Assembly (NCBI RefSeq): GCF_016294135.1
Contig: NZ_JAEDCO010000044.1
Location: forward strand, 1 to 11,590
Source of the DNA: Methanobrevibacter ruminantium
Lineage (GTDB): Archaea > Methanobacteriota > Methanobacteria > Methanobacteriales > Methanobacteriaceae
Reading direction: 5' to 3'
DNA: 11,590 bases
Part shown: positions 1 to 6,107 of the stretch, one piece after another
How positions within the stretch are numbered: the stretch's first letter is position 1
Layout: each line of letters begins with the position of its first letter
Translations under genes and position numbers: made by a program
The notes under the pieces: model-generated
What the model saw: the letters and a program-made list of their open reading frames with translations, nothing else
What the model was told of the DNA's origin: nothing
Databases searched by the model: none

Positions 1-118
1 AATTAATTTTAATAATTGTTTTAACTCATTTTTTTATCTTTAAAAATAAAAATAACTAAATATAATTATATTCAGTTAGTTTAAAGGACATATATTTCTT
101 ATTTTTTAAAATTTTTAT

Positions 119-147
119 GGGAAAGATTTATAAGGTATTATACCTTA
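119..147 (+). promoter_or_regulatory. Candidate promoter with overlapping palindromic operator
   Basis: A TATA-like ATTTATAAG at 126-134 is preceded by a purine-rich GGGAAAG at 119-125, as expected for an archaeal BRE/TATA pair. Overlapping its 3' end is a perfect inverted repeat: TAAGGTAT at 131-138, one centre base, then ATACCTTA at 140-147. A protein bound there would block TBP/TFB or polymerase, so a repressor operator is a reasonable inference. No regulator can be named from the sequence. Confidence 0.4.
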
Positions 148-203
148 ATTATACATAACATTAAAAAAATATTATCTAAAATTAGTTTAATTATCTTTAT
201 ATT

Positions 204-238
204 TAGTATTTAATTGAATAAATTTTCAATAAATACTA
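204..238 (+). other. Imperfect inverted repeat (leader hairpin 1)
   Basis: TAGTATTTAATTGAA (204-218) pairs with TTCAATAAATACTA (225-238), leaving one bulged A and a six-base loop, for 14 base pairs. This is more pairing than usually arises by chance, although AT-rich sequence makes such repeats commoner. No T-run follows directly, so it does not look like a simple terminator. Confidence 0.45.
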
Positions 239-298
239 TGAGTTTTTATTTCATTTAATAAAGATTTTTAATAAGATTTTTATATTTTAGGAATTTCT

Positions 299-350
299 AA
301 AATATGAGATTTTTTTAGATTTTTATTGAGGAGCTCATATTTTTTATTGC
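299..350 (+). other. Inverted repeat followed by T-rich tract (leader hairpin 2)
   Basis: AAAATATGAG at 299-308 is perfectly complementary to CTCATATTTT at 334-343, with a 25-base loop containing a T-run and a GAGGAG stretch. A T-rich segment follows the 3' arm. It could be an attenuator in the leader of the downstream gene, or the terminator of a short upstream transcript. Structure alone does not decide between these. Confidence 0.4.
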
Positions 351-438
351 ATTAGTAAAATAAAAAATAATTTTAAAGATATTTGATTTTAAGAGTTATT
401 TTTTTAAAACTTTTAAATTTGTATTTTTTTAGTGTATT

Positions 439-452
439 GAGGTGAAAAAATT
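439..452 (+). promoter_or_regulatory. Strong ribosome binding site and probable ATT start codon
   Basis: GAGGTGA at 439-445 is the only good Shine-Dalgarno near this gene. The codon four bases after it is ATT (450-452), in frame with the long reading frame. The clear GGTGA sites at the 8020 and 5722 genes also have exactly four bases before their ATG. Starting at ATT adds the residues ISLEKRA, which supply the positive charge a signal peptide needs. The first conventional start, TTG at 471, lies 25 bases from the site and begins directly in the hydrophobic core. Confidence 0.55.
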
Positions 453-470
453 TCGTTAGAGAAAAGAGCA

Positions 471-2846
471 TTGCTTTTGGCAATATTCTGCTTATTCTTC
501 ATTGCAATAAGTGGAGTATCTGCAAGTGATGCCTTAGATATGTCGAATAATCCAGATAACTCTAATATTCTTAGTGATTCTATCGATTCTGAATCTGAAG
601 AGTCAATTGGAAATTCTTATACTGATCAATTATCTAATGAAGCTACTTCCAGTTTAGGTGCAAGTGCTTCTGACGCTTCCAATGATGCTAGTTCCACTTT
701 AACTGAGGGGGAAGAGGACAATAGTCATGAGGCTATATTTGAAGATTCAAATTCCTCATCTTCAACTGTAAAGACTGCAACCAGCATAACTGTGTCTAAG
801 ACTAAAATTTACTCTGGAACTCCTATAGTTATTACATTAAAAGATAAGAATGGTAAAGTATTAAGTGGTAAAAAAGTTCAAATTAGCGTACCTAGTAAAA
901 AAAGAGTTTTTACTATGACCACCAACTCAAAAGGACAGGTAAAGATTAATTATTACAAGATTGGAACTTTTAAAACTATTGTCCAATTTAAAGGAGACAA
1001 ATCCTTTAGCGCTTTTAAAATCACAAAATACATTAAGGTTTTAAAAAGTGGGACCAGTTTAAAAGTTAAGAATACCACTGTTCCGAGATCAACTCCGTTG
1101 ATTGTCACTTTAGTGAACAAGAAAAGCGGAAAGGCTATAAGTGGTAAAAAGATTAAGTTCAGAATTCCTATATTTGGTAATAAGATTTATAGGATAGCTA
1201 CCAATTCCAAAGGTCAAGCTAAACTTTTTGTAACCACTAAAAAGAGTTTTTCTGTTATCATTAGTTATGCAGGTAATGATAATTTATATAAATCCTCAAC
1301 AAAAGCATATGTAAAACCTATTAAGTGTAAAACAGCATTATCCTATTCATCCACTTCTTTGGAGTATGGTGAAGATTTTGTTGTAAACCTTAAAAAATCC
1401 AATGGGGATCCTGTAAAGAACAAGAAACTCATTGTTAAGGTAACTAATAAGAATGTAACATACACCTTGAAAACTAATTCAAATGGAAAGGCAATTGTTC
1501 CTGTAAAGTATCTCGGTACTTTAAAAATGAAAATCAGTTTCTCAGGAAATGATATGTTCGTTAAATCTTCTACAAGTGCTAATCTGACTGTTGAAAAGGG
1601 ATCTACTAAAATAAAAGGTTCTGATGATTCTGTTGGAAAAGGATTTAATTATTATATCACTTTAAAGAACTCTGCTGGAAATGCATTGTCAAATAAGAAA
1701 GTGACCATTACCCTTAACGGCAAGACCTTTACCAAAACTACCAATTCAAAAGGGCAAGTTAGTTTGGTAATGAACTACAAATTAGGAACTTATCCTATTG
1801 AAGTGAGCTATGCTGGAAACAAATATTATGATTCATCCAAGCTTTCTACAAATGTTAAAGTGGTTGAACCATCTATCAGCATATCAAAAATCATTACTGC
1901 AGCTAAGGATTTAAAGGTCCGTGTAGAATACATCAATATTCTAAATAAGCAATACAGTGTAAATATCGATGGCAGAAAGTATACTATGGATGAATTTGCA
2001 TATCTTATGGCTGGTGCTATAACCAACATAAATAGCGGTTCAAAAGCAAATGTTAAAATTAAGGATTTATCAAATAATTACAATTCCTCTGGAAGCAAGA
2101 TTAGTGGTAAATTATATAAAGCTGAATACCTTAAGTTAGCAAAGAATGTTACAAGCTTTGTTAATGATAATAAACGTATTCCTAATTACAAGCTAACTAA
2201 TTTAGGTAAAATGGAAGCAAACCTTTACATTTATGCGTTTACTGCTGCTTTAAATTATTATGGTAATAATAATAGATTGCCTTATTATGTAACAGTCAAA
2301 ACCAGTTATGTTAGAGGAGGATATTCTATTTCCATTAGTCAAAATGGTAAAATTTTGAACTATAGGCAGATATTTGATTCAGATGAATTTGCAAAATACT
2401 TGAAAACAGGAGGTAAATCTGCACTAAATGATGCTATTAAAAAGAAAGCTAAAGAATTAACCGCAGGGTTATCCAGTCCTAAGGCTAAAGCAAACGCTAT
2501 CTTTGAATTTGTAAGGGATGATATTAAATATAGTTTCTATACAAATTCCTTAAAAGGAGCAAAAGGTACTTTAAGTTCCAAAAGCGGTAACTGTTGTGAT
2601 AAAGCTAACTTGATTGTAGCAATGTGCAGATCTGTAGGTATTTATGCAAGATATTCCCATGCAAAGAACTGTAAATTCGCTAGCGGATTAAATACTGGTC
2701 ACGTATGGGCTCAAGTTTACGATCCAATATCACAAACTTGGTATACTGCTGATGCAACAAGCCGCAGAAATGAATTAGGCAACATTAAGAATTGGAATAC
2801 CAAGTCTTACAGCATACCTAAGAACTATGCGCTTATACCATTCTAG
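471..2846 (+). CDS. Secreted adhesin-like protein with Ig-like repeats, pseudomurein-binding repeats and transglutaminase/isopeptidase domain
   Basis: A probable cell-wall-bound surface protein of 791 residues, numbered from TTG 471; translation more likely begins at ATT 450. Residues 1-19 form a signal-peptide core ending near VSA-SD. Residues 20-100 are a Ser/Asp/Glu-rich spacer. Four Ig-like repeats of about 91 residues follow (roughly 101-191, 192-283, 284-375, 376-466), each carrying a TNSKGQ-like turn and an SYAGN-like strand. Two pseudomurein-binding repeats (about 473-521 and 550-607) should tether it to the wall. The C-terminus (about 665-775) is transglutaminase-like with GNCCDKA (Cys708), GHVW (His744) and ADATS (Asp761), an intact triad. 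Methanogen-virus enzymes PeiW and PeiP combine the same binding repeats with such a domain and cut the peptide links of pseudomurein. By inference this enzyme remodels the cell's own wall or attacks that of relatives. No C-terminal membrane anchor is seen. Domain calls are confident; activity is not proven. Confidence 0.9.
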   Translation: MLLAIFCLFFIAISGVSASDALDMSNNPDNSNILSDSIDSESEESIGNSYTDQLSNEATSSLGASASDASNDASSTLTEGEEDNSHEAIFEDSNSSSSTVKTATSITVSKTKIYSGTPIVITLKDKNGKVLSGKKVQISVPSKKRVFTMTTNSKGQVKINYYKIGTFKTIVQFKGDKSFSAFKITKYIKVLKSGTSLKVKNTTVPRSTPLIVTLVNKKSGKAISGKKIKFRIPIFGNKIYRIATNSKGQAKLFVTTKKSFSVIISYAGNDNLYKSSTKAYVKPIKCKTALSYSSTSLEYGEDFVVNLKKSNGDPVKNKKLIVKVTNKNVTYTLKTNSNGKAIVPVKYLGTLKMKISFSGNDMFVKSSTSANLTVEKGSTKIKGSDDSVGKGFNYYITLKNSAGNALSNKKVTITLNGKTFTKTTNSKGQVSLVMNYKLGTYPIEVSYAGNKYYDSSKLSTNVKVVEPSISISKIITAAKDLKVRVEYINILNKQYSVNIDGRKYTMDEFAYLMAGAITNINSGSKANVKIKDLSNNYNSSGSKISGKLYKAEYLKLAKNVTSFVNDNKRIPNYKLTNLGKMEANLYIYAFTAALNYYGNNNRLPYYVTVKTSYVRGGYSISISQNGKILNYRQIFDSDEFAKYLKTGGKSALNDAIKKKAKELTAGLSSPKAKANAIFEFVRDDIKYSFYTNSLKGAKGTLSSKSGNCCDKANLIVAMCRSVGIYARYSHAKNCKFASGLNTGHVWAQVYDPISQTWYTADATSRRNELGNIKNWNTKSYSIPKNYALIPF

Positions 2847-2871
2847 ATTTATTGATTATTTGATTGGAGAG

Positions 2872-2917
2872 ATAGAATAATTCTTTTAAAGTTTTATTCT
2901 ATAATTTTATTTTTTTA
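2872..2917 (+). terminator. Probable terminator of the adhesin/isopeptidase gene
   Basis: ATAGAATAA (2872-2880) and TTATTCTAT (2894-2902) form a perfect nine-pair stem with a 13-base loop, starting 26 bases after the stop codon and followed by a run of seven T. Archaeal termination depends mainly on oligo-T tracts, so the T-run is the stronger signal and the stem is supporting. Confidence 0.5.
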
Positions 2918-2949
2918 AATATTTTTTAATTAAATTATTTATTTTAATT

Positions 2950-3011
2950 ATTTTTAATTTATTTTAATTCTATTTTTATTATTTTTAATTTATTTTAATT
3001 CTATTTTTATT
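2950..3011. repeat. Perfect tandem duplication, 2 x 31 bp
   Basis: The unit at 2950-2980 (beginning ATTTTTAATTTATTTTAATT) is repeated without a mismatch at 2981-3011, and a degenerate partial copy continues after it. It consists only of A and T apart from one C per unit. Replication slippage in AT-rich spacer DNA explains it, and no function is indicated. Confidence 0.85.
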
Positions 3012-3080
3012 TATTTTTATTAATTTTAAATATTTTTCAATTTAAGTTTTTCTAGCTATTTTTAACTTTTTTCATTAAGT

Positions 3081-3089
3081 TTATATAAC
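3081..3089 (+). promoter_or_regulatory. Candidate TATA box for coaD
   Basis: TTATATAAC lies about 77 bases before the ATG at 3166. Transcription would begin near 3110, giving a leader of about 55 bases. The assignment is by consensus only, and other AT-rich stretches nearby could serve. Confidence 0.35.
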
Positions 3090-3165
3090 TTTAAATTTAA
3101 ATTTAAATTGTAGATTAATTGATTTTTTTATAAAAACTGTTTTTAACAAATATTTGTTGATTATT

Positions 3166-3621
3166 ATGGCAAAGTATAAACGAGTAGCTGTTGGGGGAAC
3201 ATTTGACAAATTTCATTATGGCCATAGAAGCTTGATTGCCAAGGCTTTTGAAATTGGTGAAAATGTTGAAATAGGAGTGACTTCCAATGTTTTTGCATGC
3301 AATAAGGAGGGGGATGTTGACTCCTGTGATGTTCGTATGGCTAATTTAAATGATTTTTTAGGTACAAAGTATAAGAATTTCCATATTTCTCGTTTGGATG
3401 ATCCTTATGGGCCAACAATTCATGATGAAAATTATGATGCTATTGTTGTAAGTGAGGAAACTGAACCTAATGCTGTAAAAATCAATGAGATTCGAGTCAG
3501 TAAAGGCATGAAACCTCTTGATATTGTTGTTGTAAGCTTTGTCTTGGCCGATGATGGAATACCTATTTCTTCCACTCGTATACGTCAAGGAAAAATCAAT
3601 CAAAAAGGGGAATTAATTTAA
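3166..3621 (+). CDS. coaD: Phosphopantetheine adenylyltransferase, archaeal type
   Basis: Transfers AMP from ATP to 4'-phosphopantetheine to give dephospho-CoA, the penultimate step of coenzyme A synthesis, in the cytoplasm. The protein is 151 residues from the ATG, a normal size for the archaeal family. It opens with the nucleotidyltransferase signature GGTFDKFHYGH (residues 10-20, HxGH at 17-20), and it ends with ISSTRIR (about 134-140), the ATP-phosphate-binding counterpart in this superfamily. An in-frame TTG at 3154 would add four residues (MLII), but the ATG gives MAKYKRVAVGGTFD, which fits the family better. No good Shine-Dalgarno precedes it (AACAAATATTTGTTGATT), so initiation is weak or leader-poor. 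It appears to be a single-gene unit. Confidence in function is high from the paired motifs. Confidence 0.93.
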   Translation: MAKYKRVAVGGTFDKFHYGHRSLIAKAFEIGENVEIGVTSNVFACNKEGDVDSCDVRMANLNDFLGTKYKNFHISRLDDPYGPTIHDENYDAIVVSEETEPNAVKINEIRVSKGMKPLDIVVVSFVLADDGIPISSTRIRQGKINQKGELI

Positions 3622-3629
3622 AGATTCCA

Positions 3630-3700
3630 TTTTTTTATGTTATTAGTTTTTATTAGTTTTTATTAGTTTTTATTAGTTTTATTACTTTTTATTACTTTTA
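3630..3700 (+). repeat. 10-bp tandem repeats in T-rich terminator region of coaD
   Basis: Starting just after a run of seven T at 3631-3637, the unit TATTAGTTTT occurs four times without change at 3641-3680, followed by two degenerate copies (ATTACTTTTT, ATTACTTTTA) up to 3700. Each copy adds a T4-T5 tract on the plus strand, so the array probably serves as a multi-site oligo-T terminator. No stem-loop is needed or seen. Confidence 0.7.
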
Positions 3701-3944
3701 GCGGTTAAGTGCCTTATTTTTATATATTTTTTATAACTTTTTTTTAAGAGATATTTTATCATTTATTTTTAATTTAACCTATTATTTGTCTTTTTTTATT
3801 TATTTAACCTTTTTAAATTAATTATTTTTCAAAAATTCATGAAATTTTCAAAAATTTTTAAGCAGACCTTAAAATTAAATCGTTATGTTTATATATTCAT
3901 GTCGATAAATATAGTATTAAATATATTAAAATTATTTATTATAC

Positions 3945-3959
3945 TTTATATTATATAAC
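3945..3959 (+). promoter_or_regulatory. Candidate TATA box for the polyferredoxin gene
   Basis: TTTATATTATATAAC sits 31 bases before the ATG at 3991, which would give a leader of only a few to about 15 bases. A second candidate, TTTATATATTC near 3889-3899, would give a leader of about 75 bases. Just before the ATG, AAGTGTGGGATTGTT is only a weak match to the GGTGAT binding site, which favours the short leader. Confidence 0.35.
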
Positions 3960-3990
3960 AATTAGATAATTACTTAAGTGTGGGATTGTT

Positions 3991-4959
3991 ATGATTTTTA
4001 TTCAAAGAGATGGAAGCGAAACAAGAAAATTATCTTATGATAATAATGTATGTTTAGCATGTGGAATATGTGCTGACTCTTGTCCGACCAGCTCCTTAGC
4101 TTTAGGGGATGTTTTAGGTATTGCAAGAGGTCAGGTAGAAGGAAACAAGCTTGCAATAGATGAAGAAACTTGTGTTATTTGTGGTTTATGTGCATCTGCT
4201 TGCCCATTTGGAGCATTGGACTTTGAAATTGATGGTTCAAGTTCTAAAGACTTGGCTGCTTATCCAACATGGACTCATGAATCTGCAATTGATGATGAAT
4301 CATGTGAATTCTGTGGAAGATGTACTGTAGCATGTCCTCAAGATGCAATATTGTTCAAAAGGGAATTGCCGGATAGAAATGACTTGTTAAAAGGTGAAAT
4401 TTCAATAAACGATGGGGAATGTATCTATTGTAGTGCTTGTGCTGAATTATGTCCTGCAGATGCAATCACTGTTGTAAATACTCCTGATGCTTGTTCCATT
4501 GAAGTGGATGAGGATAAGTGTGTCTACTGTGGAGTATGTAAGAGAGTATGTCCTCAAGAAGCAATCAAAAACGTATGTGTTACCTGTATGCATAGTGAAG
4601 AAATTGAAAAGCCTGCAATCACTGGTGCCATATTCATTGGATCCGATTGTATCAACTGTGGATGGTGTAAGGAAATCTGTCCTGTAGATGCAGCAGAAGT
4701 CACTAAACCATTTGAAGGTGAAATAACCACTACAGGAGAAGACTGTGTAGGTTGTGGATCCTGTGTAGACCTTTGTGCATGTAATGCAATTGTTCTTGAA
4801 GACAATGTTGCTAAATTCAATGATGAATACTGTGTTTTATGTGGTGCATGTACTAAAGTATGTCCTCAAGAAAGAATTGTTGTAAAAAGAACTGACATGA
4901 AATTAACCAATGTTTCCTCAGCTTCTTGGAAAGCAACTTTAGAAAGATTACTTGATTAG
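3991..4959 (+). CDS. fwdF: Polyferredoxin, FwdF-type, eight [4Fe-4S] clusters
   Basis: An electron-wire protein of 322 residues. Eight complete CxxCxxCxxxC motifs start at residues 21, 61, 105, 144, 177, 220, 252 and 281, seven of them ending CP; the one at 252 reads CVGCGSCVDLCAC. An extra CxxC at 196/199 has no partners. Eight clusters in about 320 residues fits FwdF, the polyferredoxin subunit of tungsten formylmethanofuran dehydrogenase, which brings electrons to CO2 reduction, the first step of methanogenesis. The N-terminus (MIFIQRDGSETRKLSYD) and the tail (TNVSSASWKATLERLL) also resemble my recollection of FwdF. MvhB is usually longer with twelve clusters, and EhaP/EhbK remain alternatives. 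No other fwd, mvh, eha or ehb gene is adjacent, so partner assignment is inference. Confidence 0.85.
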   Translation: MIFIQRDGSETRKLSYDNNVCLACGICADSCPTSSLALGDVLGIARGQVEGNKLAIDEETCVICGLCASACPFGALDFEIDGSSSKDLAAYPTWTHESAIDDESCEFCGRCTVACPQDAILFKRELPDRNDLLKGEISINDGECIYCSACAELCPADAITVVNTPDACSIEVDEDKCVYCGVCKRVCPQEAIKNVCVTCMHSEEIEKPAITGAIFIGSDCINCGWCKEICPVDAAEVTKPFEGEITTTGEDCVGCGSCVDLCACNAIVLEDNVAKFNDEYCVLCGACTKVCPQERIVVKRTDMKLTNVSSASWKATLERLLD

Positions 4960-5009
4960 ATTGAATAAATCATTTAATTTTATTCAATTAAATTCCTTTT
5001 TTCAATCTA
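4957..5009 (+). terminator. Terminator region of the polyferredoxin gene with two mutually exclusive stems
   Basis: Directly after the stop codon (4957-4959), ATTGAATAAA (4960-4969) pairs with TTTATTCAAT (4979-4988) across a nine-base loop. The same left arm, extended through the stop codon as TAGATTGAA (4957-4965), is also complementary to TTCAATCTA (5001-5009). The two stems cannot form together. A run of six T lies between the two right arms at 4997-5002. The first stem plus the T-run is a plausible terminator. Confidence 0.5.
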
Positions 5010-5060
5010 TCATATTCTCATATTTACAAAATAATAAAATCTCCATTTGACAATTAGTTT

Positions 5061-5117
5061 GCGGGGGTTTTCTATTTAGTTAGAAAGATTTATTATTTTT
5101 TATTTTTTATTTTTTTT
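5061..5117 (+). other. G-rich island with short stem and T-run in the convergent spacer
   Basis: GCGGGGG at 5061-5067 stands out in otherwise almost G-free sequence. It is followed by a six-pair stem, TTTCTA (5069-5074) with TAGAAA (5081-5086), and then long T-tracts to 5117. This could be the 3' end of a small transcript or a secondary terminator. The surrounding spacer (4960-5229) lies between converging genes and contains no credible reading frame. Confidence 0.3.
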
Positions 5118-5229
5118 ACTATTTATTAATTTTATAAATTTTTTTGTTTTACTTATCTTGCTTATTTCAAGACTTTTTATATTATGTATTTATAAATTAT
5201 TTTTAGGATTTTTACCAGGATATTTTATT

Positions 5230-5424
5230 TTAATTTAACTTATTAAATAAAAAAAGTCTTCCTTTAGAAAGCGTTTGATTGAATAGATCATTGATTTCCA
5301 AGTTGATTTTATAGATGTAAGTTCCGCAAATGATTGAAATCATTAAAATCGAACCTAATAATAAAATTACTTCAACGCTTGTTTGGCCTCTGTTGTCCAA
5401 TTTAAGATGTTCTAGCGCTTTCAT
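5230..5424 (-). CDS. Small class III signal peptide (type IV pilin-like) protein 2
   Basis: A 64-residue pilin-like protein read from the ATG at 5424. A short basic leader ends in DNRG, followed by QTSVE and a hydrophobic helix (VILLLGSILMISIICG). This is the archaeal class III signal, with Gln at +1 and Glu at +5, cut before Gln by EppA-type prepilin peptidases. Cleavage at G13/Q14 leaves 51 residues. An in-frame TTG at 5460 would add 12 residues, but it lies one base after the previous stop and lacks a ribosome binding site, whereas the ATG has a partial GGTAA upstream. The gene follows pilin 1 with 37 bases between, and should be cotranscribed. The tail has Lys, Arg and Phe but no Cys beyond the one in the helix. 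Its role may be minor pilin, membrane-anchored assembly component or adhesive subunit. Confidence 0.78.
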   Translation of the reverse strand: MKALEHLKLDNRGQTSVEVILLLGSILMISIICGTYIYKINLEINDLFNQTLSKGRLFLFNKLN

Positions 5425-5461
5425 TATTTTACCATTTAAGACATATGAATGTTTATTCAAT

Positions 5462-5722
5462 TTAATACATGCTTACATTGTTTCTAATGGAACTTATATC
5501 CTGTGTAGCATTCAATCCACTTGCATTGTTACTGAAGTAAGATCTATAAATCAAAAGCCCTGCTAAAGCTATTACAATTACTCCTCCAAATAATAGGATA
5601 TATTCTGCAGCTCCTTGGCCTGAATTGTCCTTGGAAATAGCTTTGATACTTGATTTAATATTATATTTTATACTTTCACTTAAGTGTATGCCATTTTCAT
5701 TTTTATATTTTTCAAAAGTCAT
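5462..5722 (-). CDS. Small class III signal peptide (type IV pilin-like) protein 1
   Basis: An 86-residue precursor whose ATG at 5722 follows a strong GAGGTGA site by four bases. A long hydrophilic leader of 35 residues ends KDNSG. Then comes QGAAE and a hydrophobic stretch (YILLFGGVIVIALAGLLIYR), giving Gln +1 and Glu +5 as in archaeal Epd-type pilins processed by EppA. The mature form would be 51 residues (36-86) with a short Asn/Ser-rich surface part. The leader is unusually long for a pilin, whose leaders are commonly under 20 residues, so a start at an internal codon is possible, but none is better supported. It is the first gene of a two-gene operon. No peptidase, ATPase or platform gene is in the window. 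The family call is firm; pilus assembly is inferred. Confidence 0.82.
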   Translation of the reverse strand: MTFEKYKNENGIHLSESIKYNIKSSIKAISKDNSGQGAAEYILLFGGVIVIALAGLLIYRSYFSNNASGLNATQDISSIRNNVSMY

Positions 5723-5921
5723 GTTTTCACCTCATTTTGTTAAATAATTTCAATGACTTATTATTTAAGTATTGTCTTTTTTTCTAATTTGGGAAACAAT
5801 TTGAGATTAATATTAAAAATAAAATATGATTTACTTTTTAATATAAATTTAACATTCATATTATCTTTTTTATTCATTTTAAAATATTATAATCATTTTT
5901 GAATTTTACAATATTCATATA

Positions 5922-5981
5922 AATTGCCTATTCTCTTAAATTTTATTTAATTTTGTTTTTATTTATTTGAGAATAGGAATT
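5922..5981. other. Long bulged inverted repeat in the divergent spacer
   Basis: AATTGCCTATTCTC (5922-5935) is complementary to GAGAATAGGAATT (5969-5981) with a single bulged G at 5926, giving 13 pairs around a 33-base loop. The core CCTATTCTC/GAGAATAGG includes five G-C pairs, more than other repeats in these spacers, which argues against pure AT-chance. It lies roughly midway between the two divergent start codons. It may be a small structured RNA or a regulator site. Confidence 0.45.
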
Positions 5982-6107
5982 AATCACAGATTTTTTATTT
6001 TAATCAATTTTATATTATAATTTAGTTTTTTTACTAATTTTTAAGCCTTTTTTCATTCATTAAAAACAAAATTATATAAATGATTAATATTATATATAAA
6101 TATTAAT

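Larger units (their letters stand above)
1..449. other. Non-coding upstream region of the adhesin/isopeptidase gene
   Basis: No credible coding frame is visible in these bases. The stretch is extremely AT-rich. It contains a TATA-like element and palindrome near 126-147, an imperfect hairpin at 204-238 and a perfect-arm hairpin at 299-343, each listed separately. If transcription starts about 25 bases after the TATA element, the mRNA of the downstream gene would carry an untranslated leader of roughly 300 bases, which is long for an archaeon. The gene to the left lies outside the window. Confidence 0.6.
2847..3165. other. Non-coding spacer between the adhesin and coaD genes
   Basis: About 320 bases without a gene. 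It holds the terminator at 2872-2917, a perfect 31-base tandem duplication at 2950-3011, and a TATA-like element near 3081-3089 followed by a TTTAAA triplication at about 3090-3108. Nothing else is recognised. Confidence 0.6.
3622..3990. other. Non-coding spacer between coaD and the polyferredoxin gene
   Basis: 369 bases with no gene. The left part is the T-rich tandem repeat array acting as a probable terminator. The middle is featureless AT-rich sequence. The right part (3885-3990) carries two TATA-like elements, TTTATATATTC near 3889-3899 and TTTATATTATATAAC near 3945-3959, either of which may drive the polyferredoxin gene. Confidence 0.55.

Noticed and set aside
101..147. Palindrome near the left edge as a mobile-element end
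   Set aside because: There is no transposase, no matching repeat elsewhere in the window and no target duplication. Its overlap with a TATA-like element fits an operator better.
3154..3165. TTG start for coaD four codons upstream
   Set aside because: It adds only MLII, has no ribosome binding site, and the ATG at 3166 fits the family's N-terminus.
3641..3700. Short regular repeats as a possible CRISPR array
   Set aside because: The unit is 10 bp with no spacers, and no cas gene is present. It is a simple tandem repeat of T-rich terminator sequence.
4554..4820. An 88-codon minus-strand open frame inside the polyferredoxin gene
   Set aside because: The plus strand clearly encodes cysteine-cluster motifs here. 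The antisense frame arises from their codon pattern and shows no motif of its own.
5425..5460. TTG start for the second pilin gene
   Set aside because: It begins one base after the preceding stop with no ribosome binding site. The ATG at 5424 gives a normal short basic leader and has a partial GGTAA site.
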